A stretch of 64,000 bases of DNA from DASXYG01 sp036502625 (GCA_036502625.1 DASXYG010000002.1:101447-165446), one strand, 5' to 3'. Positions 33,082 to 43,909 are shown, counted from the first letter of the stretch. Program-made: numbers and translations. The notes: generated by a model not told the origin, from the letters alone.

Positions 33082-34240
33082 ACCAGCGGCGGCGGCGCCT
33101 GGCCACGGTGTAGCCCACGCCGCCGAACAGGATCAGCACGCCGCAGGCGATCGCGATCGCCGGGACGCCGATGCCGCCGAGCAGGCCGTTGGACCCGCTG
33201 GCCCCCGGGCGGGCGTGCGCCGCGGGCGTCTGGTTCATCGTGGACGCCGTCGGCGACGGCTTGGCCGACGCGGCCGGGCCGACCAGGCCGCCGACCGGGC
33301 GTACCTTGCCGCGCGCGGAGAACCCCCACGTCAGCATGTGCTTCGCGTCGTCCCAGAAGAACGGCTTGGAGTGCATCAAGGCGATCAGGATCGTGTGGCC
33401 GTTGCGCTTGGCCGCGCCGACGAACGTGCCCATGGCCTTGGTGGTGTAGCCGTTCTTCACGCCCATGCCGCCCTTGTACTGGGTGAGCAGCCGGTCGTGG
33501 TTGTAGATCATGAAGCCGCCGGACTTCTTCTTCTTCCGCTCCTTCTTCGTGGCCGGCGCCGGGAACTTGAACGACACCTTGCCGATGTAGTCGCGGAAGC
33601 GGGGGTCCTGGAGGCCGTGGCGGGCGAACAGCGCCAGGTCGTACGCCGAGGAGTGCTGGCCCTTGCGGTCGAGGCCGTTCGGCGTCTTCGCGACCGTGTC
33701 GTAGCCCTGGAGCCGCTTGGCCTCGGTGTTCATCAGCTCGAGCGTCTTCGTCATGCCGCCGGGCGGCTGCTGGGCCAGCGACACGGCCGCGTCGTTGCCG
33801 GAGACCATGAGCATGCCGCGGAAGAGGTCGGAGATCTTGTACTTCATGTTCGGCACGATGCCGACACGGCTGCCCTCGGTGTTGCACGCCTTCCACGACG
33901 GCTTGATCACCTTGTTCTGGTCCAGCCGCGGGATCAGCGTGACGGCCGTGAGGATCTTCAGCGTGCTGGCCGGGCGGTAGTAGCCGTGCGGGTCCTTCGC
34001 CGCCAGGATCTGCCCGGTGTCGGCGTCGGCGATGACGTACGACGACGCGCTCACCTTCGGCGGCTTCTGCACGCCGGCGGCGGGGTTCAGCAGCAGGCCG
34101 TGGCCGCCCAGCCGCGCGCCGCCGATGGGCGCGGGCTGCCGCGCGTGCGGCGTCGCGGACGAACCGGGGGCGGTGACGAGTACGGCGACTGCGGCGATGG
34201 TGGCTGGTGCGGCGAGCGCGCGCGGCGTGAGCATGTGCAT
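33074..34240 (-). CDS. D-alanyl-D-alanine carboxypeptidase (S11), membrane-anchored
   Basis: Trims the terminal D-Ala of peptidoglycan stem peptides outside the membrane. The 388-residue protein has a signal sequence, then a penicillin-binding domain with the SxxK tetrad Ser92-Thr-Leu-Lys95, Ser147-Gly-Asn149 and, in place of KTG, Lys262-Asn263-Gly264. A Pro/Ala/Ser-rich linker leads to a C-terminal helix and RRRRRWFS tail that anchor it. The ATG at 34240 has only a weak ribosome site; the next in-frame ATG, at codon 3, is an alternative. KNG variants occur in actinomycete homologues, so activity is likely retained. Confidence 0.87.
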   Translation of the reverse strand: MHMLTPRALAAPATIAAVAVLVTAPGSSATPHARQPAPIGGARLGGHGLLLNPAAGVQKPPKVSASSYVIADADTGQILAAKDPHGYYRPASTLKILTAVTLIPRLDQNKVIKPSWKACNTEGSRVGIVPNMKYKISDLFRGMLMVSGNDAAVSLAQQPPGGMTKTLELMNTEAKRLQGYDTVAKTPNGLDRKGQHSSAYDLALFARHGLQDPRFRDYIGKVSFKFPAPATKKERKKKKSGGFMIYNHDRLLTQYKGGMGVKNGYTTKAMGTFVGAAKRNGHTILIALMHSKPFFWDDAKHMLTWGFSARGKVRPVGGLVGPAASAKPSPTASTMNQTPAAHARPGASGSNGLLGGIGVPAIAIACGVLILFGGVGYTVARRRRRWFS

Positions 34241-34439
34241 GACGGTGTCCAAGGTATCCGGAAAGGTGCCGGGACCGGCGTGATCGACAGGCGGGTCAGG
34301 GTCATTCCGTGGCCCGATCCGGACGCGGTATTTGCCGAATCGCGTTCGGTATCGCGGGGGGCCGTCCTGTCTGAGCTCCGGCGCCGCGCGTACCATCCGA
34401 GTCAGAATCTGGCGGCTTACCGGATCGGAGCTCACCCGA

Positions 34440-36047
<1,608 letters not shown>

Positions 36048-36055
36048 TCCGGACG

Positions 36056-36934
36056 TCAGCGGAAGATCTCCTCCACGCCCTCTCCCGCCGCGGCCCGTAC
36101 GAGCCATTGGTGCAGCGTCCCGAGATCGGTGCACGAGGTGACCTGTTCCCGCCGCTCGTCGGTGAGCTCGACTCCGCGGCCATTGAGGACCAGGAGCAGG
36201 TTCTCCGCGGCTTCCTCGACCCGGCCTTCGGCCCGGCCTTCGGCCGCGAATTCGGCTCGGAGTTCGGAAACGTAGGGAAAGGGCTTGGCTTTCACGAGAT
36301 CCCTCCAGATCCGACGGGTCTCAGCGTCGATGAGGCCCGCCTCGGTGAACTCGAAGTATTGGACGGCGGTCTGTGGATCGATGGCGGCCAGAGCCTCTGC
36401 CAGCGGCTCAAGTATCGCATTCACATCCGGAGAATCCCCATGGATCAGCGCGGACAGGACGGTGAACGGCACGTCGTCGGTGGCGTCCGCCAAGGTGGTG
36501 ATGCGCGGGACGTTGTGCGGGCCGAAGACGATGGCGCGCACGGTCATGCAGGTGAATCCGTCGACGCCGATGGTGAGAGGTGCCTCGAGCCTGCGGGCGG
36601 TGCGGGCGTCTCGGCACAGGACGACCAGTAGGACGGGGCAGTCGTACTGGTCGTGTATGTATGCGGCATAGAACGGCCAACGGCTCTGCTTGAGGGGCTC
36701 GTGTGCGAGCTGGGACTCGACGAGCAACGCCAGCGGGCCTTCGTCGGTGTCCAGGCGGATCGCTGAGTCGACGCGTCGTTCCACGGCTTCGATGGTCGTG
36801 CAGTCGACGTTGATGATCTCGGCGCCGCGGACCCGGGGGATCTTGATGCCGTGTACCTGCCGTAGGGCGTACTCGACCGCGTCAGGATGTTCGCGCGCGA
36901 TTTGATGTAGCGCTTCGTGTTGGGGGGAAGGCAT
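36056..36934 (-). CDS. Rpn / PD-(D/E)XK-like protein of unknown role
   Basis: A 292-residue cytoplasmic protein from a family frequent in actinomycetes. The N-terminal half fits a PD-(D/E)XK nuclease core: INVDCTTIEAVERRVD (Asp56), then LLVESQ with Glu73 and Gln75, then a strand-helix pattern (CPVLLVVLCRD). The C-terminal part is helical with an E-A/G-R-rich stretch (AAEGRAEGRVEEAAE). Rpn proteins promote recombination and act as nucleases; that is an inference here. It lies beside a low-GC, G-tract-bearing intergenic region, and such genes are often mobile or recently acquired. Confidence 0.55.
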   Translation of the reverse strand: MPSPQHEALHQIAREHPDAVEYALRQVHGIKIPRVRGAEIINVDCTTIEAVERRVDSAIRLDTDEGPLALLVESQLAHEPLKQSRWPFYAAYIHDQYDCPVLLVVLCRDARTARRLEAPLTIGVDGFTCMTVRAIVFGPHNVPRITTLADATDDVPFTVLSALIHGDSPDVNAILEPLAEALAAIDPQTAVQYFEFTEAGLIDAETRRIWRDLVKAKPFPYVSELRAEFAAEGRAEGRVEEAAENLLLVLNGRGVELTDERREQVTSCTDLGTLHQWLVRAAAGEGVEEIFR

Positions 36935-37318
36935 GGCGTGAAACTAATGCATCTTGCAGGCTATGGATGTTAATTCGAGAATATGTGCTAAATGTCTGTC
37001 TTTGGATCGGGGGAGGGGGTGGGATTGGGGGGTCCGGGGTGGGATGGGCACTAGTTCTTTATGACTGATCTTGACTAAAGCCGGGGTTTCGCCTGCGCAC
37101 GTGGCGGAGGATGGAGCAAGATCGTTCTCGGGACGCGAGGGCTCGCCTACAGGCGGGACAGGATCACACCGGCCCCATCCGCGGGTAGAGAAGACGGTGA
37201 AGCGGCGCGAAGGCCCCCACACCGGGCATTCGTCGTTCTTCGCCGGTCGGTCCCCCGCGACACACCGTTGCGCGTGGTGCCGCCGTAACGGTCGTCGCAG
37301 TGGATACGGAGGTAGGCC
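36935..37318. other. 384-bp intergenic region with an AT-rich patch and a G-tract cluster
   Basis: No convincing gene is present. Bases 36940-37000 are strikingly AT-rich for this genome. They are followed by a cluster of six G-runs of three to six at 37009-37048 (GGGGGAGGGGGTGGG, then GGGGGG, GGGG, GGG, GGG), which could fold as a G-quadruplex on the plus strand. The remainder (37060-37318) returns to normal composition and should hold the promoter of the carboxylate-amine ligase gene, whose ribosome site CGGAGG lies at its end. Confidence 0.6.
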
Positions 37319-38485
37319 GTGGCCATCGAATGGAACGCATCGCGCGGCGCGACGCTGGGCGTTGAGTGGGAGGTGCAGCTCGTGGACTCCCTCGACAAGA
37401 CCCTGCGCCAGGACGCCCGCGAGCTGTTGGCCGCGTTGCCGGGAAGCGACGAGTCAGGGGAGCACCCGAAGCTCCGCCACGAGCTCATGGAATCCACCGT
37501 CGAGGTCGTCACCGGCATCAGCGACACCGTGACGCAGGCGCTGGCCGACCTCCAGGGGTCGATCGACCAGCTCACCGACATCGCCGCCACCCGCGGAATC
37601 GCCGTGACCTGCCTCGGCACCCACCCGCTCAGCGACTGGCGCGACGCGAAGATGGCGCCCATCCAGCGCTACGTCGAGCTCGTCGAGGAGTTCCAGTGGC
37701 TGGCCAGGCGCATCCAGACGTTCGGCGTGCACGTCCACGTCGGCGTCCGCTCGCGTGACAAGGCGATCCCGATCGTCAACGCGCTCGCCGCCTACCTCCC
37801 GCACTTCCTCGCGCTGACCTGTTCGAGCCCCTTCTGGAGCGGGCGCGACACCGGGCTCGCGTCCAGCCGCGCGATCATCTTCGGCGCGCTGCCCACCGCG
37901 GGCCCGCCGCACCAGCTCGCCGACTGGGGCGAGTTCGAGGAGTACATGGCGACCCTGCTGCGCGCCGGCACCATCCGCAGCATCAAGGAGGTGTGGTGGG
38001 ACATCCGCCCGCACCCCGACTTCGGCACGGTCGAGATCCGCATGTTCGACGGCATCCCGACACCCCGTGAGGTCGGCATGGTCGTGGCGCTGACCCAGTG
38101 CCTCGTCGAGCGCTTCGACGCCCAGCTCGACCGCGGCTACACCCTCCCCAACCCGCCGACCTGGGTCGTCCGCGACAACAAGTGGCGCGCCACCCGCTAC
38201 GGTCTTGACGCCGACATCGTCACCGACGAGCACGGCAGCACCGTCCCGCTGCGCGACGAGCTGTGGGAGCTGCACCGCGAGCTGACGCCCGTGGCCGAAC
38301 GCCTCGGCTGCTCGGGCGAGCTCGACGTCCTCACCGAGGTGCTGGAGTCCGGCGCCTCGTACGAACGGCAGCGCGCGATCGTCGCGGCGGGGGGCTCGCT
38401 GGCGGACGTGGTCGATGCCGCTATCACCGAGTTCTCGGAGAACCGGTTCGTTCATCCCAAGGAGGTCGCACATGCGGGGGCATGA
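37319..38485 (+). CDS. YbdK-type carboxylate-amine (glutamate-cysteine) ligase
   Basis: A 388-residue enzyme of the GCS2 family, ATP-dependent ligases that join the gamma-carboxyl of glutamate to an amine. Landmarks are LGVEWEVQLVD at the N-terminus, HELMESTVEV, FGVHVHVGV and EIRMFDG. Members may have weak glutamate-cysteine ligase activity; actinomycetes make mycothiol rather than glutathione, so the true substrate is open. Start is GTG 37319 after GGAGGTAGGCC. Its last 14 bases overlap the following M20 gene, so a ligase and an amidohydrolase are translationally coupled. Confidence 0.85.
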   Translation: MAIEWNASRGATLGVEWEVQLVDSLDKTLRQDARELLAALPGSDESGEHPKLRHELMESTVEVVTGISDTVTQALADLQGSIDQLTDIAATRGIAVTCLGTHPLSDWRDAKMAPIQRYVELVEEFQWLARRIQTFGVHVHVGVRSRDKAIPIVNALAAYLPHFLALTCSSPFWSGRDTGLASSRAIIFGALPTAGPPHQLADWGEFEEYMATLLRAGTIRSIKEVWWDIRPHPDFGTVEIRMFDGIPTPREVGMVVALTQCLVERFDAQLDRGYTLPNPPTWVVRDNKWRATRYGLDADIVTDEHGSTVPLRDELWELHRELTPVAERLGCSGELDVLTEVLESGASYERQRAIVAAGGSLADVVDAAITEFSENRFVHPKEVAHAGA

Positions 38486-39722
38486 CCTCCGGGCGCAGTT
38501 GGACGTCTTCCTCGCCGAGCACGAGGCCGAGATGGCCGCGTTCCGGCGTGACATCCACGCGAACCCGGAGCTGGCGTACGCCGAGTACCGCACCACTCGG
38601 CAGGTCGCCGACCGTCTGGTCCGCGCCGGGCTCCGGCCCGTGCCGCTGCCCAAGGGCACCGGCCTGCTCGTCGACGTCGGGCCGGACGACGGCCCCACGA
38701 TCGGCCTCCGGGCGGACATCGACGCGCTGCCGCTAGCCGACGAGAAGGACGTACCGTACCGATCAACCGTGCCCGGCGCGTGTCACGCGTGCGGGCACGA
38801 CGTCCACACCACGGTGCTGACCGGCACCGGGATCTTCCTCGCCCAGCAGGCGGCGGCCGGTGTGCTGCCGGGCCGGGTGCGGCTGATCTTCCAGCCGGCC
38901 GAGGAACTGCCCGGTGGCGCGCTCGACGTGCTGTCCGCGGGCGGCCTCGCCGGTGTGGACCGCGTCTTCGCGCTGCACTGCGACCCGGCCATCGAGGTGG
39001 GCCATGTCGGGCTGCGGGTCGGCGCCATCACGTCCGCGTGCGACAAGGTGACCGTACGGCTCACCGGCCCCGGCGGGCACACCGCGCGCCCGCACCTCAC
39101 CGCCGACCTCGTGTACGCCCTCGGCAAGATCGTCACCGAGCTGCCGGCCGCGCTGTCCCGCCGGGTCGACCCCCGGTCCAGCCTGAGCCTCGTGTGGGGG
39201 CGCATCAGCGCGGGCTCCGCGCCCAACGCGATCCCCGACGTCGGCATCGCCGAGGGCACCGTGCGCTGCCTCGACGACGAGGCGTGGCACATCGCGCCCG
39301 ACCTCCTGAAGTCGCTGCTCGACTCCGTCGCCGACGCGTACGGCGTGCAGGCCGAGCTGGAGTACCACAGGAACGTCCCGCCGACGGTCAACGAGGAGAC
39401 CAGCGTCCAGATGTTCCGCGACGCGGTCTCCCGGGTGCTGACGCCGGCCGCGGAGGCGCCCACGCCGCAGAGCCTCGGCGGCGAGGACTTCGCGTGGCTG
39501 CTGGAGTCCGTGCCCGGCGCGATGGCCAGGCTCGGCACCCGCTCGCCCGACGGCGGCGTCCCGATGGACCTCCACCGCGGCACGTTCGACGTCGACGAGC
39601 GCGCCATCGGCGTGGGCATCCGCGTCATGGCCGGCACCGCGATCACCGCCCTGTGGGAGGGTGCGCGTACGACCACCGGGAACGTCGACGTCCCGCCGGC
39701 GGAGACCATCGACTACGTGTAA
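38472..39722 (+). CDS. M20-family amidohydrolase coupled to the carboxylate-amine ligase
   Basis: A 416-residue M20D-type metal-dependent amidohydrolase. Motifs: FRRDIHANPELAYAEY, LRADIDALPLAD, HACGHDVH (metal cysteine and histidines) and FQPAEELPGGA, a dimerisation domain around residues 200-300 (GPGGHTARPH), and a C-terminal GGEDFAW. No signal peptide. The ATG at 38472 follows AAGGAGG and lies inside the ligase gene (14-base overlap). This hydrolase may undo or process an amide made by the ligase. It is related to, but clearly distinct from, the M20 protein at 23.5-24.7 kb. Confidence 0.87.
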   Translation: MRGHDLRAQLDVFLAEHEAEMAAFRRDIHANPELAYAEYRTTRQVADRLVRAGLRPVPLPKGTGLLVDVGPDDGPTIGLRADIDALPLADEKDVPYRSTVPGACHACGHDVHTTVLTGTGIFLAQQAAAGVLPGRVRLIFQPAEELPGGALDVLSAGGLAGVDRVFALHCDPAIEVGHVGLRVGAITSACDKVTVRLTGPGGHTARPHLTADLVYALGKIVTELPAALSRRVDPRSSLSLVWGRISAGSAPNAIPDVGIAEGTVRCLDDEAWHIAPDLLKSLLDSVADAYGVQAELEYHRNVPPTVNEETSVQMFRDAVSRVLTPAAEAPTPQSLGGEDFAWLLESVPGAMARLGTRSPDGGVPMDLHRGTFDVDERAIGVGIRVMAGTAITALWEGARTTTGNVDVPPAETIDYV

Positions 39723-39746
39723 CCGCCGTTCTCGTTCCACCGCCGC

Positions 39747-39793
39747 GTGGCGGGCGCTTCCAGGCCGTTCACCTCGGAAAGCGCCCGCCACGT
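39747..39793 (+). terminator. Terminator after the ligase-amidohydrolase pair
   Basis: A perfect 14-bp stem CGTGGCGGGCGCTT / AAGCGCCCGCCACG with a 19-base loop lies 24 bases beyond the M20 stop. A CC/GG pair (39761-39762 with 39777-39778) may extend it slightly out of register. Confidence 0.65.
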
Positions 39794-39935
39794 GCGATGG
39801 GCGGATCTTTTCAGGACAGTGACTGAGCGGTGATCTGTGAGTGGCCGGACTGTGTCCGGTCCTGCTTAGGCTCGCATCGTCCGGCCCGCTGTGCGGTCGG
39901 TCGCGTTCCATTACGGGGAACCGGGAGGAGTGACC

Positions 39936-40979
39936 TTGCGCCGGGTTCGTATGACAAAGCTGGCCGCCGCGGTGCTGGCGGGCGCGCTGGTGACGGCGGG
40001 CGCCGCCGGGTGCGGTGGCGACAAGACCGGTAGCGGTGGTGGCGCCGGCGGCAAGAAGGTCGGCCTCGCGTACGACATCGGCGGCCGGGGTGACAAGTCG
40101 TTCAACGACGCCGCTTACGCCGGGCTGGTGCGGGCGAAGTCGCAGCTCAAGGTGTCCTTCAAGGACCTCGAGGCGAAGCAGGGCGAGTCCGACACCGACA
40201 AGGTGCAGCGGCTCGAACTGCTCGCGAAGAGCGGCTACGACCCGGTGATCGGCGTCGGGTTCGCCTACTCCAAGGCCATCGGCGAGGTCGCGAAGAAGTA
40301 CCCGAAGGTGCACTTCGGCATCATCGACGACGCCACGAACAAGGAATCCAACCTGACGAACCTGGTCTTCACGGAGAACCAGTCGTCGTACCTCGTGGGC
40401 GCGGCGGCCGCGCTGAAGACCAAGACCGACACGGTCGGCTTCGTCGGCGGCGTGAACACCCCGCTGATCCAGAAGTTCGAGGCGGGCTTCACCGCGGGCG
40501 CGAAGAAGATCAACCCGAAGATCAAGGTCAAGGTCGGCTACATCTCCCAGCCGCCGGACAACTCGGGCTTCAAGGACCCCGCCAAGGGCAAGACGATGGC
40601 CCAGGGCATGATCGACGGCGGCGCCGACGTGGTCTACGGCGCGGCGGGGCTGTCCAACAACGGTGTCATCGCCGCCTGCGCGCAGAACAAGAAGTGGGCG
40701 ATCGGCGTCGACTCCGACCAGTACCTCTCGGCCCCCGCGGACCAGAAGCAGTACATCATGACGTCCGCGCTGAAGAAGGTGGACACCGCGGTGTTCAACT
40801 TCATCAAGCAGGTCGGCGACGGCACGGCCAAGGGCGGCACCGAGACGTTCGACCTCAAGAGCAACGGCGTCGGCTACGCGACGTCCAACCCGGCGGCGAT
40901 CAAGAGCCTCGAGCCCAAGCTCGACGCCCTCAAGAAGCAGATCGTCGACGGCAAGATCACGGTGCCGACGAAGCCCTGA
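39936..40979 (+). CDS. BMP-family nucleoside-binding lipoprotein
   Basis: The extracytoplasmic receptor of a nucleoside ABC importer. The 347-residue protein has a lipoprotein signal ending in TAGAAGC, with the lipidated cysteine near residue 26, then a Gly/Ser linker and a periplasmic-binding fold of the PnrA/BmpA type (VGLAYDIGGRGDKSFND, IDDATNKESNLTNLVFTENQSSYLVG, GADVVYGAAGLSNNG, AIGVDSDQYL). TTG 39936 is my start because GGGAGG lies seven bases upstream; GTG 39930 is too close to it and ATG 39951 too far. An intercistronic hairpin separates it from the ATPase gene, likely raising its level over the transporter. Confidence 0.9.
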   Translation: MRRVRMTKLAAAVLAGALVTAGAAGCGGDKTGSGGGAGGKKVGLAYDIGGRGDKSFNDAAYAGLVRAKSQLKVSFKDLEAKQGESDTDKVQRLELLAKSGYDPVIGVGFAYSKAIGEVAKKYPKVHFGIIDDATNKESNLTNLVFTENQSSYLVGAAAALKTKTDTVGFVGGVNTPLIQKFEAGFTAGAKKINPKIKVKVGYISQPPDNSGFKDPAKGKTMAQGMIDGGADVVYGAAGLSNNGVIAACAQNKKWAIGVDSDQYLSAPADQKQYIMTSALKKVDTAVFNFIKQVGDGTAKGGTETFDLKSNGVGYATSNPAAIKSLEPKLDALKKQIVDGKITVPTKP

Positions 40980-41007
40980 CACCTCAGGGCCATCTGATGC
41001 TCACGGG

Positions 41008-41044
41008 CGCGACCGGCCGCCACCTGAAGGTGGTGCCGGTCGCG
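41008..41044 (+). promoter_or_regulatory. Intercistronic hairpin after the BMP lipoprotein gene
   Basis: CGCGACCGGC-N2-CCACCT pairs with AGGTGG-N-GCCGGTCGCG around a 2-base loop apex: a 16-bp stem with a small bulge. It lies 29 bases after the lipoprotein stop and 61 before the ATPase, the usual place for a stabilising or attenuating hairpin that raises receptor level over transporter. Confidence 0.55.
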
Positions 41045-41104
41045 TCGGGGTGTCCGGACCTCTAGGACACCCACGCGTACGCACCGCTCACGCGAGGAGC
41101 GCGA

Positions 41105-42724
41105 ATGTCCACTGGACCCGAGGCGCCGACGGCGCGACCCGCCGTACAGCTCACCGGGATCACGAAGCGGTTCCCCGGCGTCGTCGCCAACAGCGACGTC
41201 AACATCAGTGTCGCGCCGGGCACCGTCCACGCCATCGTGGGGGAGAACGGCGCGGGCAAGTCCACGCTGATGAAGATCCTCTACGGCATGATCCGGCCGG
41301 ACGAGGGCGAGATCGCCATCGACGGGGTCACCGTCGAGCTGCATTCGCCGGCCGACGCGATCGCCCGCGGCATCGGCATGGTGCACCAGCACTTCATGCT
41401 GGCCGACAACCTGACCGTGCTGGAGAACGTGGTCCTCGGCGCGGAGCGGCTGCACGGCATCGGCGCCGCCGCCCGCGCCCGCATCCGGGAGATCTCCGAC
41501 GCGTACGGCCTGGGCATCGACCCGCGGCGGGTCACCGAGGAGCTGGGCGTCGGCGACCGGCAGCGCGTGGAGATCCTCAAGGTGCTGTACCGCGGCGCGC
41601 GCATCCTGATCCTGGACGAACCGACCGCCGTGCTGGTGCCGCAGGAGGTCGACGAGCTCTTCGCGAACCTGCGGGTCCTCAAGCGCGAGGGCCTGACCGT
41701 CATCTTCATCTCGCACAAGCTGGACGAGGTGCTCGCCGTCGCCGACGCGATCACGGTCGTGCGCCGCGGCGAGACCGTCGCGTCCGTCGACCCCGGCGAC
41801 GTGACCGCGCGCGACCTGGCGACGCTGATGGTCGGCGGCGAGCTGCCGGTGCCCGAGCTGCGCGAGTCCACCGTCACCGACCGCCCGATGCTCGCGGTCG
41901 ACCGGCTCACCGTGACCAGTACGGACGGCCGCCCGGTCGTCGACGACGTGTCGTTCACCATCCACTCCGGCGAGATCCTCGGCATCGCCGGCGTCGAGGG
42001 CAACGGGCAGGCGGAGCTCGTCGAGGCGATCATGGGCATGCGCGCGGCCACCGGGAGCGTCACGCTGAACGGCGCGGACGACATCTCCGAGTGGAGCACC
42101 CGGCAGCGCCGCGAGGCCGGCATCGGCTACATCCCGGAGGACCGCCACCGGCAGGGCCTGCTGCTCGAGGCGCCGCTGTGGGAGAACCGCGTGCTCGGCC
42201 ACCAGACGCAGCCGCCCAACGCGCGCGGCGCGTTCATCAACCGGGCCGGCGCGCGCGCCGACACCCGCCGCATCGTCGAGTCCTACGACGTACGCACGCC
42301 CGGCATCGACGTCAACGCGGGGTCGCTGTCCGGCGGCAACCAGCAGAAGCTGATCGTCGGGCGGGAGATGAGCGGCGAGCCGCGCGTCCTGATCGCCGCG
42401 CACCCGACGCGCGGCGTCGACGTGGGCGCGCAGGCCGCCATCTGGGACCACCTGCGCGCCGCCCGCGCGGAGGGCCTGGCGGTGCTGCTGATCTCCGCGG
42501 ACCTCGACGAGCTCATCGGCATGTCCGACACGCTGCGGGTGATCCTGCGCGGGCGCCTGGTCGCCGACGTCGACCCGGCGCACGTCACGCCCGAGCTGCT
42601 CGGCTCGGCCATGACCGGCGCCGGCGACGATCCCGCACCCGCCGAGGACCCGCCGGACCGTACGGACGGCACGGGCGCCGCGGCGCAGGACGGCACGGAC
42701 GAGACGGGGGAGGACGCGTCGTGA
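41105..42724 (+). CDS. Nucleoside ABC transporter, duplicated ATP-binding protein
   Basis: A 539-residue double ATPase of the BmpC/YufO type. The first half has Walker A GENGAGKS (residues 46-53), the family's unusual signature LGVGDRQRVE and Walker B ILILDEPTAVL. The second half has a degenerate Walker A (GVEGNGQAE) but an intact signature LSGGNQQK, as usual for this class. An acidic, disordered tail (about 525-539) follows. Its stop overlaps the first permease by 4 bases. Works with the BMP lipoprotein and two permeases to import nucleosides. Confidence 0.93.
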   Translation: MSTGPEAPTARPAVQLTGITKRFPGVVANSDVNISVAPGTVHAIVGENGAGKSTLMKILYGMIRPDEGEIAIDGVTVELHSPADAIARGIGMVHQHFMLADNLTVLENVVLGAERLHGIGAAARARIREISDAYGLGIDPRRVTEELGVGDRQRVEILKVLYRGARILILDEPTAVLVPQEVDELFANLRVLKREGLTVIFISHKLDEVLAVADAITVVRRGETVASVDPGDVTARDLATLMVGGELPVPELRESTVTDRPMLAVDRLTVTSTDGRPVVDDVSFTIHSGEILGIAGVEGNGQAELVEAIMGMRAATGSVTLNGADDISEWSTRQRREAGIGYIPEDRHRQGLLLEAPLWENRVLGHQTQPPNARGAFINRAGARADTRRIVESYDVRTPGIDVNAGSLSGGNQQKLIVGREMSGEPRVLIAAHPTRGVDVGAQAAIWDHLRAARAEGLAVLLISADLDELIGMSDTLRVILRGRLVADVDPAHVTPELLGSAMTGAGDDPAPAEDPPDRTDGTGAAAQDGTDETGEDAS

Positions 42725-43815
42725 GGTGGCTGCGCAATTCTCCGGTGGCGCTGACGATCTGGGCGGCGGTGATCGCGCTGGCGTTCGCCGCGGTGATCAC
42801 CTCGGTCGTGCTGGCCGCCACGGGCGTCGACCCGTTCTTCGCGTTCTCGCAGATGGGCTCGTTCGGCGTGGAGCCGGACAGCATCGCGAACATGCTGGAC
42901 CGCGGCACGACGTACTACCTGTCGGCGCTGGCCGTGGCCATCGGCTTCCGGATGAACCTGTTCAACATCGGTGTCGACGGCCAGTACCAGCTCGCCGCGC
43001 TGATGGCCGCCGCGTTCGGCGGCGCCGTGGTGCTGCCGCCGGGCATCGCGCAGATCGCGATCATCCTGGTGGCGATGGCCACCGGCGCGGTGTGGGCGGC
43101 CATCCCGGCGCTGCTGAAGGCGATGCGCGGCGTCAGCGAGGTCATCGCGACGATCATGCTGAACTCGATCGCCACGGGCGTCATCGCGTTCCTGCTGGTG
43201 CCCGGCCGGTTCGGCGTGCTGGCGGCGGGCAGCAACAACATCGGCACGAAGCCGATCCCCGCGTCCGGCCAGGTGCCCGGCATCCCGTTCCCCGGATCCG
43301 ACACGGAGGTCTTCGGGTTGATCGTGCTGGCCATCCTGGTGGGCGTGGCGTACGCGCTCGTGCTGCGGCGCACCCGGTTCGGGTTCGACCTGCGCGCCAC
43401 GGGCCTGTCGCCGTCGGCCGCGCTGGCCAGCGGCGTGCACCCCAAGCGCATGGTGGTCACCGCGATGGTGGCGTCCGGCGCGGTGGCCGGGCTCGTCGGC
43501 GTTCCGCAGCTCCTCGGCGACTCGCACCAGTACTCCCTGGACTTCCCGGCCGGCATCGGCTTCACCGGCATCGCGATCGCGCTGCTCGGCCGCAACTCGG
43601 CCGTCGGCATGGCGTTCGCCGCGCTGCTGTGGGCGTTCCTCGACCAGTCGGCGCAGATCCTCGACCTGAACGAGATCCCGAAGGAGCTGGTGGCCATCAC
43701 GCAGGCGACCGTCGTGCTGTCGGTCGTGGTGGTGTACGAGGTGGTGCACCGCCTCGGCCTGAAATACCAGCAACAGGCCGTCGGCGCCGTGCTGAGCGAG
43801 GAGGCCGTCCGATGA
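42721..43815 (+). CDS. Nucleoside ABC transporter permease 1
   Basis: A 364-residue membrane protein with about nine helices, BPD_transp_2 family (YufP type). FRMNLFNIGVDGQYQLAA and MRGVSEVIATIMLNSIA are characteristic, as is the cytoplasmic loop LRATGLSPSAALASGVHPKR. GTG 42721 overlaps the ATPase stop, so translation is coupled. Ends with VGAVLSEEAVR. Confidence 0.92.
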   Translation: MRWLRNSPVALTIWAAVIALAFAAVITSVVLAATGVDPFFAFSQMGSFGVEPDSIANMLDRGTTYYLSALAVAIGFRMNLFNIGVDGQYQLAALMAAAFGGAVVLPPGIAQIAIILVAMATGAVWAAIPALLKAMRGVSEVIATIMLNSIATGVIAFLLVPGRFGVLAAGSNNIGTKPIPASGQVPGIPFPGSDTEVFGLIVLAILVGVAYALVLRRTRFGFDLRATGLSPSAALASGVHPKRMVVTAMVASGAVAGLVGVPQLLGDSHQYSLDFPAGIGFTGIAIALLGRNSAVGMAFAALLWAFLDQSAQILDLNEIPKELVAITQATVVLSVVVVYEVVHRLGLKYQQQAVGAVLSEEAVR

Positions 43816-43909
43816 CACAGTGCTTGCCCGGGGGGCCGAGCCTCCCCGGAGCCCCCGACGCGCGGTGTACGTCACCGGGTCTGCTCGCCAGGTTCGAGGA
43901 GGTGCCCTC

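Noticed and set aside
36944..37222. A 92-codon minus-strand open frame in the 384-bp gap
   Set aside because: No ribosome site, no family likeness, and it spans the AT-rich patch and G-tracts; composition does not look coding.
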